Below the pieces are notes generated by a model, which was given only the letters and a program-made list of their open reading frames with translations, was not told where the DNA came from and did no database searches. 64,000 nt of DNA from Nitrosomonadales bacterium (lineage in GTDB: Bacteria > Pseudomonadota > Gammaproteobacteria > Burkholderiales > Gallionellaceae), in NCBI GenBank assembly GCA_016208015.1, contig JACQYW010000012.1, positions 496,001-560,000 on the forward strand, read 5' to 3'. Shown here one piece after another: positions 28,462-38,265 of the stretch (position 1 is the first letter of the stretch; each line of letters opens with the position of its first letter). The position numbers were made by a program, and so were the translations under genes.

Positions 28462-30027
28462 TCATTCGGCGAGCGGGCGCGGGCGCGAGATGCCGAATCC
28501 CTGCGCATAATCGATGCCGATCTCTTTCAGCTTGGCGATGGTCTCTTCGTCCTCGACCAGTTCGGCGATGGTTTTCACGCCGAGCTTCTTCGCCACCTTG
28601 TCGATGGCGGTTATCTTGGCCAGCGTCACCGGATCGCGCAGGACGTTGAAGATGATGTTGCCGTCGATCTTGAAGTAATCCACGCGAAAGCCGCGGATAA
28701 GGTCGAACGAGATGCGGTCGTGGCCGAAGCAGCTGATCGCGACGCGGCAGCCGCACTCCCGTACCCGGCGGACGAACTCGGCGACGAAGGCGCTCTTGGA
28801 GGCAAGCTCGGCGTCGGCCACCTCGAAGCAGAAACGCTCGCTGGGCACGCCGTATTCCAGCAGGGTCAATGCCAGGAATTCGGGGAATCCGGGATCGGCG
28901 ATGGTCGCCCCCGAGACGTTGATGAAGAACATCGATTGCCTGTTGTCGGTCCGTGCGGGCTGGTGCGCTGCCCACTTCGTCACATGCTGCACGACCCAGC
29001 GATCCAGGTGCGGCATGAGGCCGTATCTCTCGGCCAGCGGGAAGAACGCGCCCGGCGGCATCATGCCTTCCTCTTCTTCCAGCAGGCGCACCAGGATCTC
29101 GTAATGCTCGGCCTCGCCGGCAACTTCCCGGAGCGGCGAGATGAGCTGGCAGTACAACTGGAATTCGCCGTTCTCGATCGCGGCCTTGATATGTCTGGCG
29201 TCCTTGTTTCCGGTGAGATGTTCGGAAAAGGCGTCGACGAAAGTGTCCTGGGGGGATGCGCTATCGTGAGCAGGAGCGTGCTCTTCGGTAAAGCGGGCGG
29301 GAAGGGTGACGGCTTTGGCTGCGGCGACCTGGGGCTGATGCACGTCTTCCGGCGAGGTGATGTCGTCGATCAGCATGAAGAACCCGGTCACCTTGCCGTC
29401 TTCGGCGAACTGCGGCAGGTGTTCGACATGCAATCTGTAGAGTGCGCCATCCGCCATCCGTTGCGTCCGCTCGTAGCGCACCGGGTGACCGTCCAGCGAC
29501 TGGCGGACCTCGGTCGCCGTCTCCTGGTAGACCTTGGGTCCCAGTATCTTGCGGATGTGCTGGCCGTGGATATGTTCCGGGCGCAGGTGCAGCCATTCCA
29601 TGAACGCGCGGTTGTGGTACTGGCAATGGCCCTCGGTATCGATGAGGGCGACCATGGTCGGTATCGCCTCGTCGATCAGCTGCAGTTTCGGCTTGTTCGC
29701 GGCGATGGCCGCTTCGGCCATCTTGCGCAGTCGCGTCTCGCGTTCGAGTTTGTCCTTGACGGCGGAGAGCTTGGCCGAGCGCAGCGTGGCGAGCCATTCG
29801 ATACGCGACACCCGGGTCGCTTCCGCCAGTATCGCCGCGACCAGCACACCGGCCAGAAAGGTGATCCATTGCAGGCCAAGCTCGGTGAAGTAGATCGCGA
29901 AGACGAGCACGGCGGCGAGCGCGATGACTGCAAGCGCCGTGATGAAGGGCCGAACGGTTCTGAATGCGTCGCGGAATCTCAATTGCGCGTTCCTCTCTGG
30001 GCCGGAGTGTAGCCCGTCTTTGGACAC
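28462..30027 (-). CDS. membrane PAS-EAL protein with degenerate EAL domain
   Basis: 521 aa if started at GTG 30027. TTG 29982 has a better ribosome site (GAGAGGAA) and would remove 15 residues. Two membrane helices (about 28-70), a coiled segment, a PAS domain (about 110-235, including FFMLIDDITS) and an EAL domain (about 275-515). The EAL signature is changed: EILVR instead of EALLR, and the metal-binding DDFG pair is ISCFGHD, so both aspartates are lost. INVSG, FKIDG and AQGFGISRP remain. It probably binds c-di-GMP without hydrolysing it, acting as a receptor. Fifteen bases after an acyl-CoA ligase gene, so in one operon with it. Confidence 0.85.
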   Translation of the reverse strand: MSKDGLHSGPERNAQLRFRDAFRTVRPFITALAVIALAAVLVFAIYFTELGLQWITFLAGVLVAAILAEATRVSRIEWLATLRSAKLSAVKDKLERETRLRKMAEAAIAANKPKLQLIDEAIPTMVALIDTEGHCQYHNRAFMEWLHLRPEHIHGQHIRKILGPKVYQETATEVRQSLDGHPVRYERTQRMADGALYRLHVEHLPQFAEDGKVTGFFMLIDDITSPEDVHQPQVAAAKAVTLPARFTEEHAPAHDSASPQDTFVDAFSEHLTGNKDARHIKAAIENGEFQLYCQLISPLREVAGEAEHYEILVRLLEEEEGMMPPGAFFPLAERYGLMPHLDRWVVQHVTKWAAHQPARTDNRQSMFFINVSGATIADPGFPEFLALTLLEYGVPSERFCFEVADAELASKSAFVAEFVRRVRECGCRVAISCFGHDRISFDLIRGFRVDYFKIDGNIIFNVLRDPVTLAKITAIDKVAKKLGVKTIAELVEDEETIAKLKEIGIDYAQGFGISRPRPLAE

Positions 30028-30042
30028 GCTGCCACGCGCACC

Positions 30043-31848
30043 TCAATAGCCGTCGTACAGCGTGTCAAAATCCTTGTGGAAGCGTTCCAGCACCTTGGCG
30101 CGCTTGACCTTCAATGTCGGTGTCAGCAATCCGTTGTCCGTGCTCCATGCCTCGTTCAGCAGCGCGATGCGGCGGATGCGCGCATAGCCGGGGAAAGCCT
30201 GTATCTGCTGCGTCACGCGTTGCAGCGCGTAGGCCTTGGCCTGCGACGAGTGCAGGCTTTCCGGCCAGTCGGCGGGCAGGCCGCGCTCGTGCATGGCGGC
30301 GACCCAGCGTTCGCGGTTCACCACCGCCAGCAGGCCGAGGTAGGCACGGCCTTCGCCGACCACCATCAGTTGCTCGAACAGCGGGTCGGCGAGGATGGCC
30401 GCTTCCATGTCGTTGGGTGGCACCTTCTCGCCGTTGGAGAGCACGATGATCTCCTTGATGCGCCCGGTGATGGCGATGCGTCCCTGCGCGTCGATGCCCG
30501 CCACGTCGCCGGTGTTGAGCCAGCCGTCGGCAGTGATCATGGCGCGTGTCGCCTCTTTGTTGTTCCAGTAACCCGTCATTACGCTGGGGCCGCGCACTTC
30601 CAGCGCGTTGTGTTCGCCCAGCCGCACTTCCAGGTTGGGCACCGGCTGGCCGACGCTGCTGGGCAGGTTGTCCTCGAGGCGGTTGACGCTGATGACCGGG
30701 CTTGTCTCGGAGAGGCCGTAACCCTGCAGGATGGGCAGGCCGAAGCCGATGAAGGTGCGCGCGTTATCCATGGACAGCGCGGCACCGCCCGATACGGCGA
30801 CGCGCAAGCGGCCGCCCAGGCGCGAGGTCAGCTTGTCCGCCACCAGCGTCTTAAGGACTGGCCACAGCAGCAGCTTCGGGTGCCACGAGGCGCGTCCCTG
30901 CGCATGTTCGAATCTGTGGTAGCCGACATCGATGGCCAGTGCGAACAGACGGCGCGTCGAGGCCGGGCCCTTGTCCAGCTTGCTGCGGATGCCGGCCTGG
31001 ATACGTTCGAATATGCGCGGCACGGTGATGAGCACGGTCGGGCGCACCAGCGCCAGGTCCTCCTGCAACTGCTGCACCGAACGCGCATAGGCGACCATGG
31101 AGCCGGCCATCACCGGCACGTAATAACCGGCGGTGCGCTCCAGCGAATGCGACAGCGGCAGGAAGGAAAGGAACAGGTCGTCGGGAAAGACATCGAAGCA
31201 GCCCAGCGAACCCGCCGCATTGCTGAGCAGGTTGCGGTGGCTCAGCATCACGCCTTTCGATTTGCCCGTGGTGCCCGAGGTGTAGACGATGGTGGCCAGC
31301 GTGTCCGGATCGCTGACCAGATGGCGAAAGCCGGCGCTGTGTTCCGGCAACCACTCGTCCACGCTGCGCAGGCGCTCGTCGTTGTCGCCTTCCGGCGGCG
31401 CGCGCAGGGTGACGATGCGCTTGAGCGCGGCGATGCCGGTGCAGGCCTCGTGCAGCGGGTGCCAGTGCGTCGCATTGTCGATCAGTAATATCTTTGCGCC
31501 GGAATCCTGCAGCACATACGCGACGTTCTCAGGGCGGTCGTTGACGTACAGCGGCACGGTGACCAGACCCAGACCCAGCGCAGCCTGGTCGAACACCACC
31601 CACTGCGGGCAGTTCTTCAGCATGATGGCCACGCGGTCGCCGGGCTGCAATCCTTCGTGTTGCATCGCCGCCTGCCAGCGCGCGATCTCGTGCTCCATCT
31701 CCCGCCAACTCAGCTCGCGCCATTCGCAGCGGTGGTCGTCGAAATAGCGGTAGGCCATCTTGTCCGGCGAACGGCGTGCGCGTTCATGGAACAGGCCGTC
31801 AAGCGTGACGGCGACATCCTGTGCGATGAGGTCGGTCCTGGTGTGCAT
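30043..31848 (-). CDS. long-chain acyl-CoA synthetase (AMP-forming)
   Basis: 601 aa. ANL superfamily: the ATP/AMP motif YTSGTTGKSKGV at about 189-200, LQGYGLSETSPVIS, GWLNTGDVAGID and IKEIIVLSNGEKVPP. The last is the C-terminal hinge of the FadD15/FAA1-like branch that activates long-chain fatty acids to acyl-CoA. Good Shine-Dalgarno (GGGGAGAAACC). It may supply acyl chains for membrane lipids or degradation. Co-transcribed with the PAS-EAL gene. Confidence 0.88.
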   Translation of the reverse strand: MHTRTDLIAQDVAVTLDGLFHERARRSPDKMAYRYFDDHRCEWRELSWREMEHEIARWQAAMQHEGLQPGDRVAIMLKNCPQWVVFDQAALGLGLVTVPLYVNDRPENVAYVLQDSGAKILLIDNATHWHPLHEACTGIAALKRIVTLRAPPEGDNDERLRSVDEWLPEHSAGFRHLVSDPDTLATIVYTSGTTGKSKGVMLSHRNLLSNAAGSLGCFDVFPDDLFLSFLPLSHSLERTAGYYVPVMAGSMVAYARSVQQLQEDLALVRPTVLITVPRIFERIQAGIRSKLDKGPASTRRLFALAIDVGYHRFEHAQGRASWHPKLLLWPVLKTLVADKLTSRLGGRLRVAVSGGAALSMDNARTFIGFGLPILQGYGLSETSPVISVNRLEDNLPSSVGQPVPNLEVRLGEHNALEVRGPSVMTGYWNNKEATRAMITADGWLNTGDVAGIDAQGRIAITGRIKEIIVLSNGEKVPPNDMEAAILADPLFEQLMVVGEGRAYLGLLAVVNRERWVAAMHERGLPADWPESLHSSQAKAYALQRVTQQIQAFPGYARIRRIALLNEAWSTDNGLLTPTLKVKRAKVLERFHKDFDTLYDGY

Positions 31849-31918
31849 GGTTTCTCCCCGGATGCAGCTTATATATCTCTTTTGCTACGGCTTCATGACG
31901 CCGTGCCGCAAGAAGCGG

Positions 31919-32890
31919 TCAGAACTCCAGCGAGGGCCGGAACACCAGCGTCGTGGTGTTGCCGCGGTTGTCCCTCAGCGCGCCGGAGTACTCGTTTGGG
32001 CTGCTCCACACGAAACCGATATCCAGCGTCGGCGTGTAGTTCCATCCCGCCACCGGTACTTTCTTCCCGGCGATCAGTTCCAGCCGCACCATCTGCCCGC
32101 CGTTCTGCAGGAAGTGCGCGCGCAGGTCGTAATTGGCGTTCTCCAGCCATTCGAGGAAGGAGTAGCGCAGGTTGAGGTTGCTGCGGTGCAGACTGATGTA
32201 AGTGACGTCGTTGACGTCCCTGTTGTGGTTGGAGCGCGCACCGACGCGGAAGCTCCAGGAGAGTTTCTTGTCCGGGTAGTCGATCTTGCCCTTGATCTTC
32301 CATTCGAATTCGAACCAGTCGTCCGCGACCAGCGCGTTGTTCTTGATGTGCCTGTTGCCCGCGCTGAACAGATAGCCGGTGTAGCCGTAGTTGTTGCCGG
32401 GGCGGGTCTCCTTCGGTCGCGTGAGTTTCGCCACGTTGCCGAAGAACGCGGAGACCGCCCAGGGTTCCTGGAATCCGGCGGTGGCGGATTCGAACAGGTT
32501 GATGCCGCTGTGGCCGATCTCGCCCTGGCGGTACAGGTTCGGGGAGTGCGCTTTGATGTACGAGCTCGTGTAGGCGACCGGATACACGCTGGCCTCCAGC
32601 ACCATGTAACGCGGGATCAGCGAACCTTCGATGAGGTCGCGGTAGATCACGGCCTCGCTGTCGGAGATGATGGAGGGGATGGGTTTGTCGGTGAGCGGGA
32701 TGTTGTAGCCGAGCGAGGTGTAGTAGGGGTCGAGTTCCAGCACCAGTTCGGATTTGCTCACCTCGGCCGCATGCGCTTCCTCGACCTTCTTTTCCTCCGG
32801 ATGCGCCACCTCGGCTGATGCGGCTGCCGCATAGGCGCAGAACGCGGCGGCGATGCAGGCAAGACGAAGGTGGGCGGCTAAGGAGGGCAT
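31919..32890 (-). CDS. hypothetical outer-membrane protein
   Basis: 323 aa. A signal peptide ends near residue 26 (AAASA). A short charged stretch (HPEEKKVEEAHAAEVSKSE) follows, then strand-rich sequence ending RPSLEF, with a terminal Phe as in outer-membrane barrels. No specific family recognised. A -10-like TAGAAT (32904 to 32899 on the minus strand) lies only eight bases before the ATG, so the mRNA may be leaderless or nearly so. It is separated from the acyl-CoA ligase by 70 bases. Confidence 0.65.
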   Translation of the reverse strand: MPSLAAHLRLACIAAAFCAYAAAASAEVAHPEEKKVEEAHAAEVSKSELVLELDPYYTSLGYNIPLTDKPIPSIISDSEAVIYRDLIEGSLIPRYMVLEASVYPVAYTSSYIKAHSPNLYRQGEIGHSGINLFESATAGFQEPWAVSAFFGNVAKLTRPKETRPGNNYGYTGYLFSAGNRHIKNNALVADDWFEFEWKIKGKIDYPDKKLSWSFRVGARSNHNRDVNDVTYISLHRSNLNLRYSFLEWLENANYDLRAHFLQNGGQMVRLELIAGKKVPVAGWNYTPTLDIGFVWSSPNEYSGALRDNRGNTTTLVFRPSLEF

Positions 32891-33014
32891 GGGGCGGGAT
32901 TCTAACTGTTGTTGCTCACTGTTAAAAGCATGAGAGAATTTCGCCCCTCACGGGCAAGGCAAGTGTGCCACTCCCGATTCGCTGCGCGAGCTTCACGTTA
33001 AATGGAGAGCCATT

Positions 33015-33473
33015 TTGAAGAAACTGACATACACCGACCTGACCACCCTCGGTCAGCAAGCTGCCCGATCGCCGCGCCTGCGCGCCAATTCCAACCTGCA
33101 TATGGAACTCGGCGATCCCATCCAGCGCCTCGCCATCGCGATGGAGCCGGGCACCCTGATCTTCCCGCATCGTCATCCGCATACATGGGAGGTTCTCACC
33201 CCCTTGCGCGGGCGTTTCACCGTGCTGGTGTTCGACGAGGCGGGCAAAGTCATCGAGCGTGCCGAACTGGGCGAGGACACCCACGTGGTCGAGATTCCGG
33301 CGGGTGGTTGGCATGCCGTCCTGTCGCGCGATGTGGGTGCGGTGATCTTCGAGGTCAAGCACGGGCCTTATGCGCCCATCGCCGAAGCCGACATTGCGGC
33401 CTGGGGCAAAGGGCACAGCGCAGCAGAACTCAATGCCTGGTATGCCGTGGCGAAGGTGGGCGACAGGATGTAG
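33015..33473 (+). CDS. WbuC-family cupin metalloprotein
   Basis: 152 aa, read from TTG 33015 with GGAG at 33004-33007. A single cupin fold with metal-binding FPHRHPHTWEV and a later His (PAGGWHAVL) matches the WbuC-type cupins found with O-antigen clusters and elsewhere in Proteobacteria. The exact reaction is unknown. It points toward prpE, and its stop codon lies inside a large inverted repeat. Confidence 0.75.
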   Translation: MKKLTYTDLTTLGQQAARSPRLRANSNLHMELGDPIQRLAIAMEPGTLIFPHRHPHTWEVLTPLRGRFTVLVFDEAGKVIERAELGEDTHVVEIPAGGWHAVLSRDVGAVIFEVKHGPYAPIAEADIAAWGKGHSAAELNAWYAVAKVGDRM

Positions 33474-33547
33474 GATGGGTGGAGCGTAGCGATACCCATC
33501 GTGAATGGGAACAAATGATGGGTATCGCTACGCTCCACCCACCCTAC
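33470..33547. repeat. 31-bp inverted repeat between wbuC-like gene and prpE
   Basis: Arms at 33470-33500 and 33517-33547 are complementary apart from one base, with a 16-base loop. The core is GGTGGAGCGTAGCGATACCC. It includes the upstream gene's stop codon and lies 3 bases from the end of prpE, so it likely terminates both converging genes. The GTAGGGTGG outline matches a dispersed repeat type of Betaproteobacteria. Confidence 0.8.
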
Positions 33548-33549
33548 AT

Positions 33550-35439
33550 TTATTTCACAAACCCCTTGCCGCGCAGCGTCTCGATGATTTCGGCAATCAC
33601 GCCCGGATCGTCGATGGTCGACGGCACGTTGTATGCCTTGCCGTTGACGATGCCGTTCAACGTCTTGCGCAGCGTCTTGCCGGAGCGCGTCTTGGGCAGG
33701 CGTTTCAATACCACCGTGTCCTTGTAGCAGGCGATGGCGCCGATGTTCTCGCGGATGCGATTGACCAGTTCTTTCTGTAGTGTTTCTTCCGCGATGGTCG
33801 CGCCGGATTTCAGCACCACCAGTCCCATCGGTATCTGGCCTTTGAGCTCGTCGTCGCGCGCGATCACGGCGCACTCGGCCACCGCCGGATGCCCGGCCAC
33901 CACTTCCTCGATCTCGCCGGTGGAGAGCCGGTGTCCCGCCACGTTGATCACATCGTCCACGCGGCCCATCACGAACACATAGCCTTCGTCGTCGATATAG
34001 CCGCCGTCGCCGGTGGTGTAGTAACCGGGCAGAAAACTCAGGTAGCCGTCGCGGAACTTGTCGTCGTCGCCCCAGATGCGGTTCAGGCAGGAGGGCGGCA
34101 GCGGCAGTTTGATGGCGATGTAGCCCTGTTCGTTGCGCGCCAGCTGCTTGCCGTTCTCGTCCAGGATGCGCACGTCGAAGCCCGGCGTGGGCAGGGTGGA
34201 AGAGCCCAGCTTCACCGGCTTCGGCTGCACGCCCCACAGGTTGGCGGTGATGCCCCAGCCGGTCTCGGTCTGCCACCAGTGATCTACCACGGTCTTGCCG
34301 CTTTTTTCGGTGAGCCATTCCTGCGTCGGCGGATCGAGACGTTCGCCCGCCGAGAAGATGACCTGCAAGCTGGAGAGGTCGTAAGGCTTCATCAGCAGCG
34401 CATCGGGGTCTTCCTTCTTCACCGCGCGGAACGCGGTCGGTGCGGTGAAGAACGACTTCACCTTGTATTCGGAGATGATGCGCCACAGCGCGCCCGCATC
34501 CGGCGTCATGATGGGTTTGCCTTCGTAGACTATCGTGGTGCAGCCGTGCAGCAGCGGGCCGTACACGATATACGAGTGGCCGACCACCCAGCCCACGTCC
34601 GACGCCGCCCAGAACACATCGCCCGCTTCGACGTTGTAGATCGCCTTCATGCTGTAGTTGAGCGCCACGGCATGACCGCCGTTCTCGCGCACCACGCCTT
34701 TCGGTTTGCCCGTCGTGCCGGAGGTGTAGAGGATGTAGAGCGGGTCGCTGCCTTTCACCGGCGTGCAGCCGACCGCTTTTGATTTCGCCAGCAGCGTCGT
34801 CCAGTCATGGTCGCGCCCGGCGATCATGCTTGCGCTCGCCTGCGAGCGCTGCAGCACCACGCAGCTTTGCGGCTTGTGTTTGGCCAGATCGAAGGCCTTG
34901 TCCACCAGCGGTTTGTATTCGATGACCTTCTTCACCTCGATGCCGCAGGAGGCGGTCATGATGACCTTGGGCGTGGCATCGTCGATGCGCACGGCCAGCT
35001 CGGGCGGCGCGAAACCGCCGAACACCACCGAGTGGATCGCGCCCAGCCGCGCCACCGCCAGCATGGCAACCACGGCCTCGGGGATCATCGGCATGTAGAT
35101 GATGACGCGGTCGCCCTTGACCACGCCGAGGTCGGCCAGCATGCCCGCCGTGCGCGCGACCTCATCGGTCAGCTCGGCGTAGCTGATCTTCTTTTTGGTG
35201 TCGGTGACGGGAGAGTCGTAGATGATCGCGGTCTGGTCGCCGCGGCCATTCTTCACGTGATAGTCGAGCGCCATGTAGGCGGTGTTCATCTCGCCGTCGG
35301 CGAACCAGTGGCCGATACCGTCGGCATCCGTCGTCAATATCTGGCGCGGGAACTTGTACCACTCCAGAGCGTTCGCCTGGTCGCGCCAGAAGCCCTCCGG
35401 ATCCTTCATCGAACGGTCATACTCTGTCTGGTAGCTCAT
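33550..35439 (-). CDS. prpE: propionyl-CoA synthetase
   Basis: 629 aa. Acyl-CoA synthetase with an ACAS N-terminus (FWRDQANALEWYKFP), YILYTSGTTGKPKGVVR, WWQTETGWG and the catalytic lysine motif KTRSGKTLRKTL near the C-terminus. GITANLW and the position behind prpBCD favour propionate over acetate. Activates propionate to propionyl-CoA, feeding the methylcitrate cycle. Last gene of the gntR-prpBCDE operon. Confidence 0.92.
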   Translation of the reverse strand: MSYQTEYDRSMKDPEGFWRDQANALEWYKFPRQILTTDADGIGHWFADGEMNTAYMALDYHVKNGRGDQTAIIYDSPVTDTKKKISYAELTDEVARTAGMLADLGVVKGDRVIIYMPMIPEAVVAMLAVARLGAIHSVVFGGFAPPELAVRIDDATPKVIMTASCGIEVKKVIEYKPLVDKAFDLAKHKPQSCVVLQRSQASASMIAGRDHDWTTLLAKSKAVGCTPVKGSDPLYILYTSGTTGKPKGVVRENGGHAVALNYSMKAIYNVEAGDVFWAASDVGWVVGHSYIVYGPLLHGCTTIVYEGKPIMTPDAGALWRIISEYKVKSFFTAPTAFRAVKKEDPDALLMKPYDLSSLQVIFSAGERLDPPTQEWLTEKSGKTVVDHWWQTETGWGITANLWGVQPKPVKLGSSTLPTPGFDVRILDENGKQLARNEQGYIAIKLPLPPSCLNRIWGDDDKFRDGYLSFLPGYYTTGDGGYIDDEGYVFVMGRVDDVINVAGHRLSTGEIEEVVAGHPAVAECAVIARDDELKGQIPMGLVVLKSGATIAEETLQKELVNRIRENIGAIACYKDTVVLKRLPKTRSGKTLRKTLNGIVNGKAYNVPSTIDDPGVIAEIIETLRGKGFVK

Positions 35440-35458
35440 TTCGATCCTTCCTCTTAAT

Positions 35459-35486
35459 CGTCATTCCCGCGCAGGCGGGAATGACG
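35459..35486. repeat. REP hairpin between prpD and prpE
   Basis: Perfect 12-bp arms CGTCATTCCCGC (35459-35470) and GCGGGAATGACG (35475-35486) with a GCAG loop, a widespread proteobacterial REP form. Confidence 0.8.
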
Positions 35487-35497
35487 CAGCTATTGAT

Positions 35498-36985
35498 TTA
35501 ATTGATACCGAACATCTCCATAAACTCGTTCACCGGCGTCGCTTCCAGCTTCTTCTTGTCCAGACACAGCGCCATGATCTGCTGGCAGCGCGCTTCGGGG
35601 AAGCGGGTGCGCAGGTTGCTCAGGAACTTCTGCTCCAGCACCGGGATACCTTCGGCGCGGCGGCGACGGTGGCCGATGGGGTATTCAACCGCCACTTGTT
35701 CCGTACTCGAGCCGTCCTTGAAGAACACCTGGATGGCGTTGGCGATCGAGCGCTTGTCCGCTTCCAGATATTCCTTGGTGTAGCGGGCATCTTCCACGAC
35801 TTCCATCTTGTCGCGCAACTGGTCGATGACGGGGTGGGCGTGGTGGAAGCTGTCCTCGTAATGTTCCGCGATCAGGTCGCCGAAGATCAGCGGCACGGCC
35901 ACCATGTACTGGATGCAGTGGTCGCGGTCGGCCGGGTTGGCCAGCGGGCCCACCTTGGAGATGATGCGGATGGCTGATTCATGCGTGGTGATGACGATCT
36001 TCGCGATGTCGTTGAGCCGGTCCTTCACCTGCGTGTGCAGACGCACCGCCGCTTCGCACGCGGTCTGCGAGTGGAACTCGGCGGGGAAAGAGATCTTGAA
36101 CAGGATCTGCTCCATCACGTAGCTGCCGTAGGGTTGCTTGAGGCTGAACTTGCGCTGCTCTTCCGGCTTCAGCTTCTGGTCCTTGTTGGTCTTCGAGAAC
36201 AGCACGTCGTAGAAGCCCCACTGCGGCGCGGTCAGCGCGCCGGGGATGCCCATCTCGCCCGCCATCGTCATCATTGCCAGACGCACCGCGCGCGAGGTCG
36301 CATCGCCCGCGGCCCATGATTTGCGTGAACCGGCGTTCGGCGCATGGCGGTAGGTGCGCAGCGCCTGACCATCGACGAAGGCCTGCGACAGCGCATCCAC
36401 CACCTGCGCCTCGGTACCGCCGAGCAGACGCGTCACCACCGCTGCGGAAGCAACCTTCACCAGGATCACGTGGTCGAGGCCGACGCGGTTAAAGCTGTTC
36501 TCCAGCGCCAGCACGCCCTGGATCTCGTGCGCCTTGATCATCGCGGTGAGCACCTCGCGCATGGTCAGCGCGGGCTTGCCCTCAGACACGCGGCAACGGC
36601 TCAGATAATCCGCCACAGCCAGAATGCCGCCGAGGTTGTCGGAAGGATGGCCCCATTCCGCCGCCAGCCAGGTGTCGTTGTAATCCAGCCAGCGCACCAT
36701 CGCGCCGATGTCCCAAGCCGCCTTCACCGGGTCGAGTTCGTGCGAAGTACCCGGCACGCGCGCCCCGTTGCGCACCGTCGTTCCTGGCACGATGGGGCCC
36801 AAGTGCTTGGTGCACTCGGGGAAGCGCAGCGCCAGCAGACCGCAGCCCAGCGTGTCGATCAGGCAGTTGCGCGCGGTGTCATAAGCCTCGTCCGACTTGA
36901 TCTCGAAGCTGCACACATACTTGGCGATATCCACCAGCACCTGGTCGGGAGCGGGGCGGTTGTTCATGTCTACGTTTGCACTCAT
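35498..36985 (-). CDS. prpD: 2-methylcitrate dehydratase
   Basis: 495 aa from ATG 36985 ([15 protein letters not shown]), preceded by AAGGAAA; a longer in-frame start at 37048 has no ribosome site. MmgE/PrpD family: [34 protein letters not shown] and [12 protein letters not shown]. It dehydrates 2-methylcitrate in the methylcitrate cycle. No AcnD/PrpF pair is present, so this operon uses the PrpD route and needs aconitase from elsewhere for hydration. Confidence 0.95.
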   Translation of the reverse strand: MSANVDMNNRPAPDQVLVDIAKYVCSFEIKSDEAYDTARNCLIDTLGCGLLALRFPECTKHLGPIVPGTTVRNGARVPGTSHELDPVKAAWDIGAMVRWLDYNDTWLAAEWGHPSDNLGGILAVADYLSRCRVSEGKPALTMREVLTAMIKAHEIQGVLALENSFNRVGLDHVILVKVASAAVVTRLLGGTEAQVVDALSQAFVDGQALRTYRHAPNAGSRKSWAAGDATSRAVRLAMMTMAGEMGIPGALTAPQWGFYDVLFSKTNKDQKLKPEEQRKFSLKQPYGSYVMEQILFKISFPAEFHSQTACEAAVRLHTQVKDRLNDIAKIVITTHESAIRIISKVGPLANPADRDHCIQYMVAVPLIFGDLIAEHYEDSFHHAHPVIDQLRDKMEVVEDARYTKEYLEADKRSIANAIQVFFKDGSSTEQVAVEYPIGHRRRRAEGIPVLEQKFLSNLRTRFPEARCQQIMALCLDKKKLEATPVNEFMEMFGIN

Positions 36986-37017
36986 TTCGGTTTCCTTGAA
37001 GTCAAAATTATTCAATT

Positions 37018-37093
37018 TGTAGGGTGCAATAAGCGCAGCGCATTGCACCGTATTTCCATTCGGCGCAATGCCCGTTGGTTATTGCGCCCTACA
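37018..37093. repeat. large imperfect inverted repeat between prpC and prpD
   Basis: 33-base arms at 37018-37050 and 37061-37093, beginning TGTAGGG and ending CCCTACA, with several mismatches. Same outline as the element at 33470-33547, with a different core (GCAATAAGCGCAGCGCATTG). Confidence 0.75.
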
Positions 37094-37100
37094 TTTTTTG

Positions 37101-38249
37101 TCAGCGTTTCTCGATCGGCACCCAGGCCAGATTCTCCGGCCCGACATAGTTCGCGCTCGGGCGGATGATCTTGCCGTCGGCGCGCTGTTCCATCACGTGC
37201 GCGCCCCAGCCGGTGACGCGCGAGATCACGAACAGCGGCGTGAACATCTCGGTCGGCACGCCCATCTGGTTGTAGGACACGGCGGAGAACCAGTCGAGGT
37301 TGGGGAACATCTTCTTCAGGTCCCACATCACCGTCTCCAGACGCGCGGCGATATCGAACATCAGCATGTTGCCGTTCTCTTTGGACAGGCCCTGCGCCAC
37401 GCGCTTGATCACCTCGTTGCGCGGGTCGGCGATGGTATAGACCGGGTGGCCGAAGCCGATGACGATCTCCTTGCGGCCCACGCGCTCGCGGATGTCGGCT
37501 TCCGCCGCGTCCGCGCTCGGGTAACGGCTCTGGATGCGGAACGCTTCCTCGTTGGCGCCGCCGTGCTTCGGCCCGCGCAACGCGCCGATGGCGCCGGTGA
37601 TGCAGGAGTAGATATCGGAGTTGGTGCCCGCGATCACGCGCGCGGTGAAGGTGGAGGCGTTGAACTCATGCTCGGCATAGAGGATCAGCGAGGTGTGCAT
37701 CGCGCGCACCCACGAGGCCTTGGCCGGTTTGCCGTGCAACAGGTGCAGGAAATGGCCGCCGATGGAATCGTCGTCCGTCTCCACCTCGATGCGGCGGCCG
37801 TTGTGGCTGAAGTGATACCAGTACACCAGCATCGAGCCAAAGCTGGCCATCAACCGGTCGATGATCTCTTTGGTCTTGGCCGGATCGTGCGCTTCGCCTT
37901 CCTGTTCCACCGTGCCCAGCACCGAGCAGCCGGTGCGCATCACATCCATCGGGTGCGCGTTGGCGGGCAGGGCTTCCAGCGCCTGCTTCACCGCCTGCGG
38001 CAGACCGCGCAGTTTCTTCAGCTTGGCCTTGTAGGCCTTCAGCTCTGCGGCGTTCGGCAGCGTGCCGTGGATCAGCAGGTGCGCGATCTCCTCGAACTCG
38101 GCCTGCTCGGCGAAATCGAGGATGTCGTAGCCGCGATAGTGCAGGTCGTTGCCGGTGCGACCGACCGTGCAGACCGCGGTGTTGCCCGCCACCGTGCCGG
38201 AGAGGGCGACGGATTTCTTGGGCTTGGGTAGTGCGCTTTCTTCTGCCAT
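37101..38249 (-). CDS. prpC: 2-methylcitrate synthase
   Basis: 382 aa from ATG 38249, with AAAGGAGA upstream. Citrate synthase fold with catalytic histidines and aspartate in [17 protein letters not shown] and FDIAARLE. Its short length and place between prpB and prpD mark it as the propionyl-CoA-using paralogue. Condenses propionyl-CoA with oxaloacetate. Confidence 0.95.
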   Translation of the reverse strand: MAEESALPKPKKSVALSGTVAGNTAVCTVGRTGNDLHYRGYDILDFAEQAEFEEIAHLLIHGTLPNAAELKAYKAKLKKLRGLPQAVKQALEALPANAHPMDVMRTGCSVLGTVEQEGEAHDPAKTKEIIDRLMASFGSMLVYWYHFSHNGRRIEVETDDDSIGGHFLHLLHGKPAKASWVRAMHTSLILYAEHEFNASTFTARVIAGTNSDIYSCITGAIGALRGPKHGGANEEAFRIQSRYPSADAAEADIRERVGRKEIVIGFGHPVYTIADPRNEVIKRVAQGLSKENGNMLMFDIAARLETVMWDLKKMFPNLDWFSAVSYNQMGVPTEMFTPLFVISRVTGWGAHVMEQRADGKIIRPSANYVGPENLAWVPIEKR

Positions 38250-38265
38250 GGTGAATCTCCTTTGG

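Noticed and set aside
33550..35439. Acetyl-CoA synthetase instead of propionyl-CoA synthetase
   Set aside because: Length, sequence style and place directly behind prpBCD favour PrpE.
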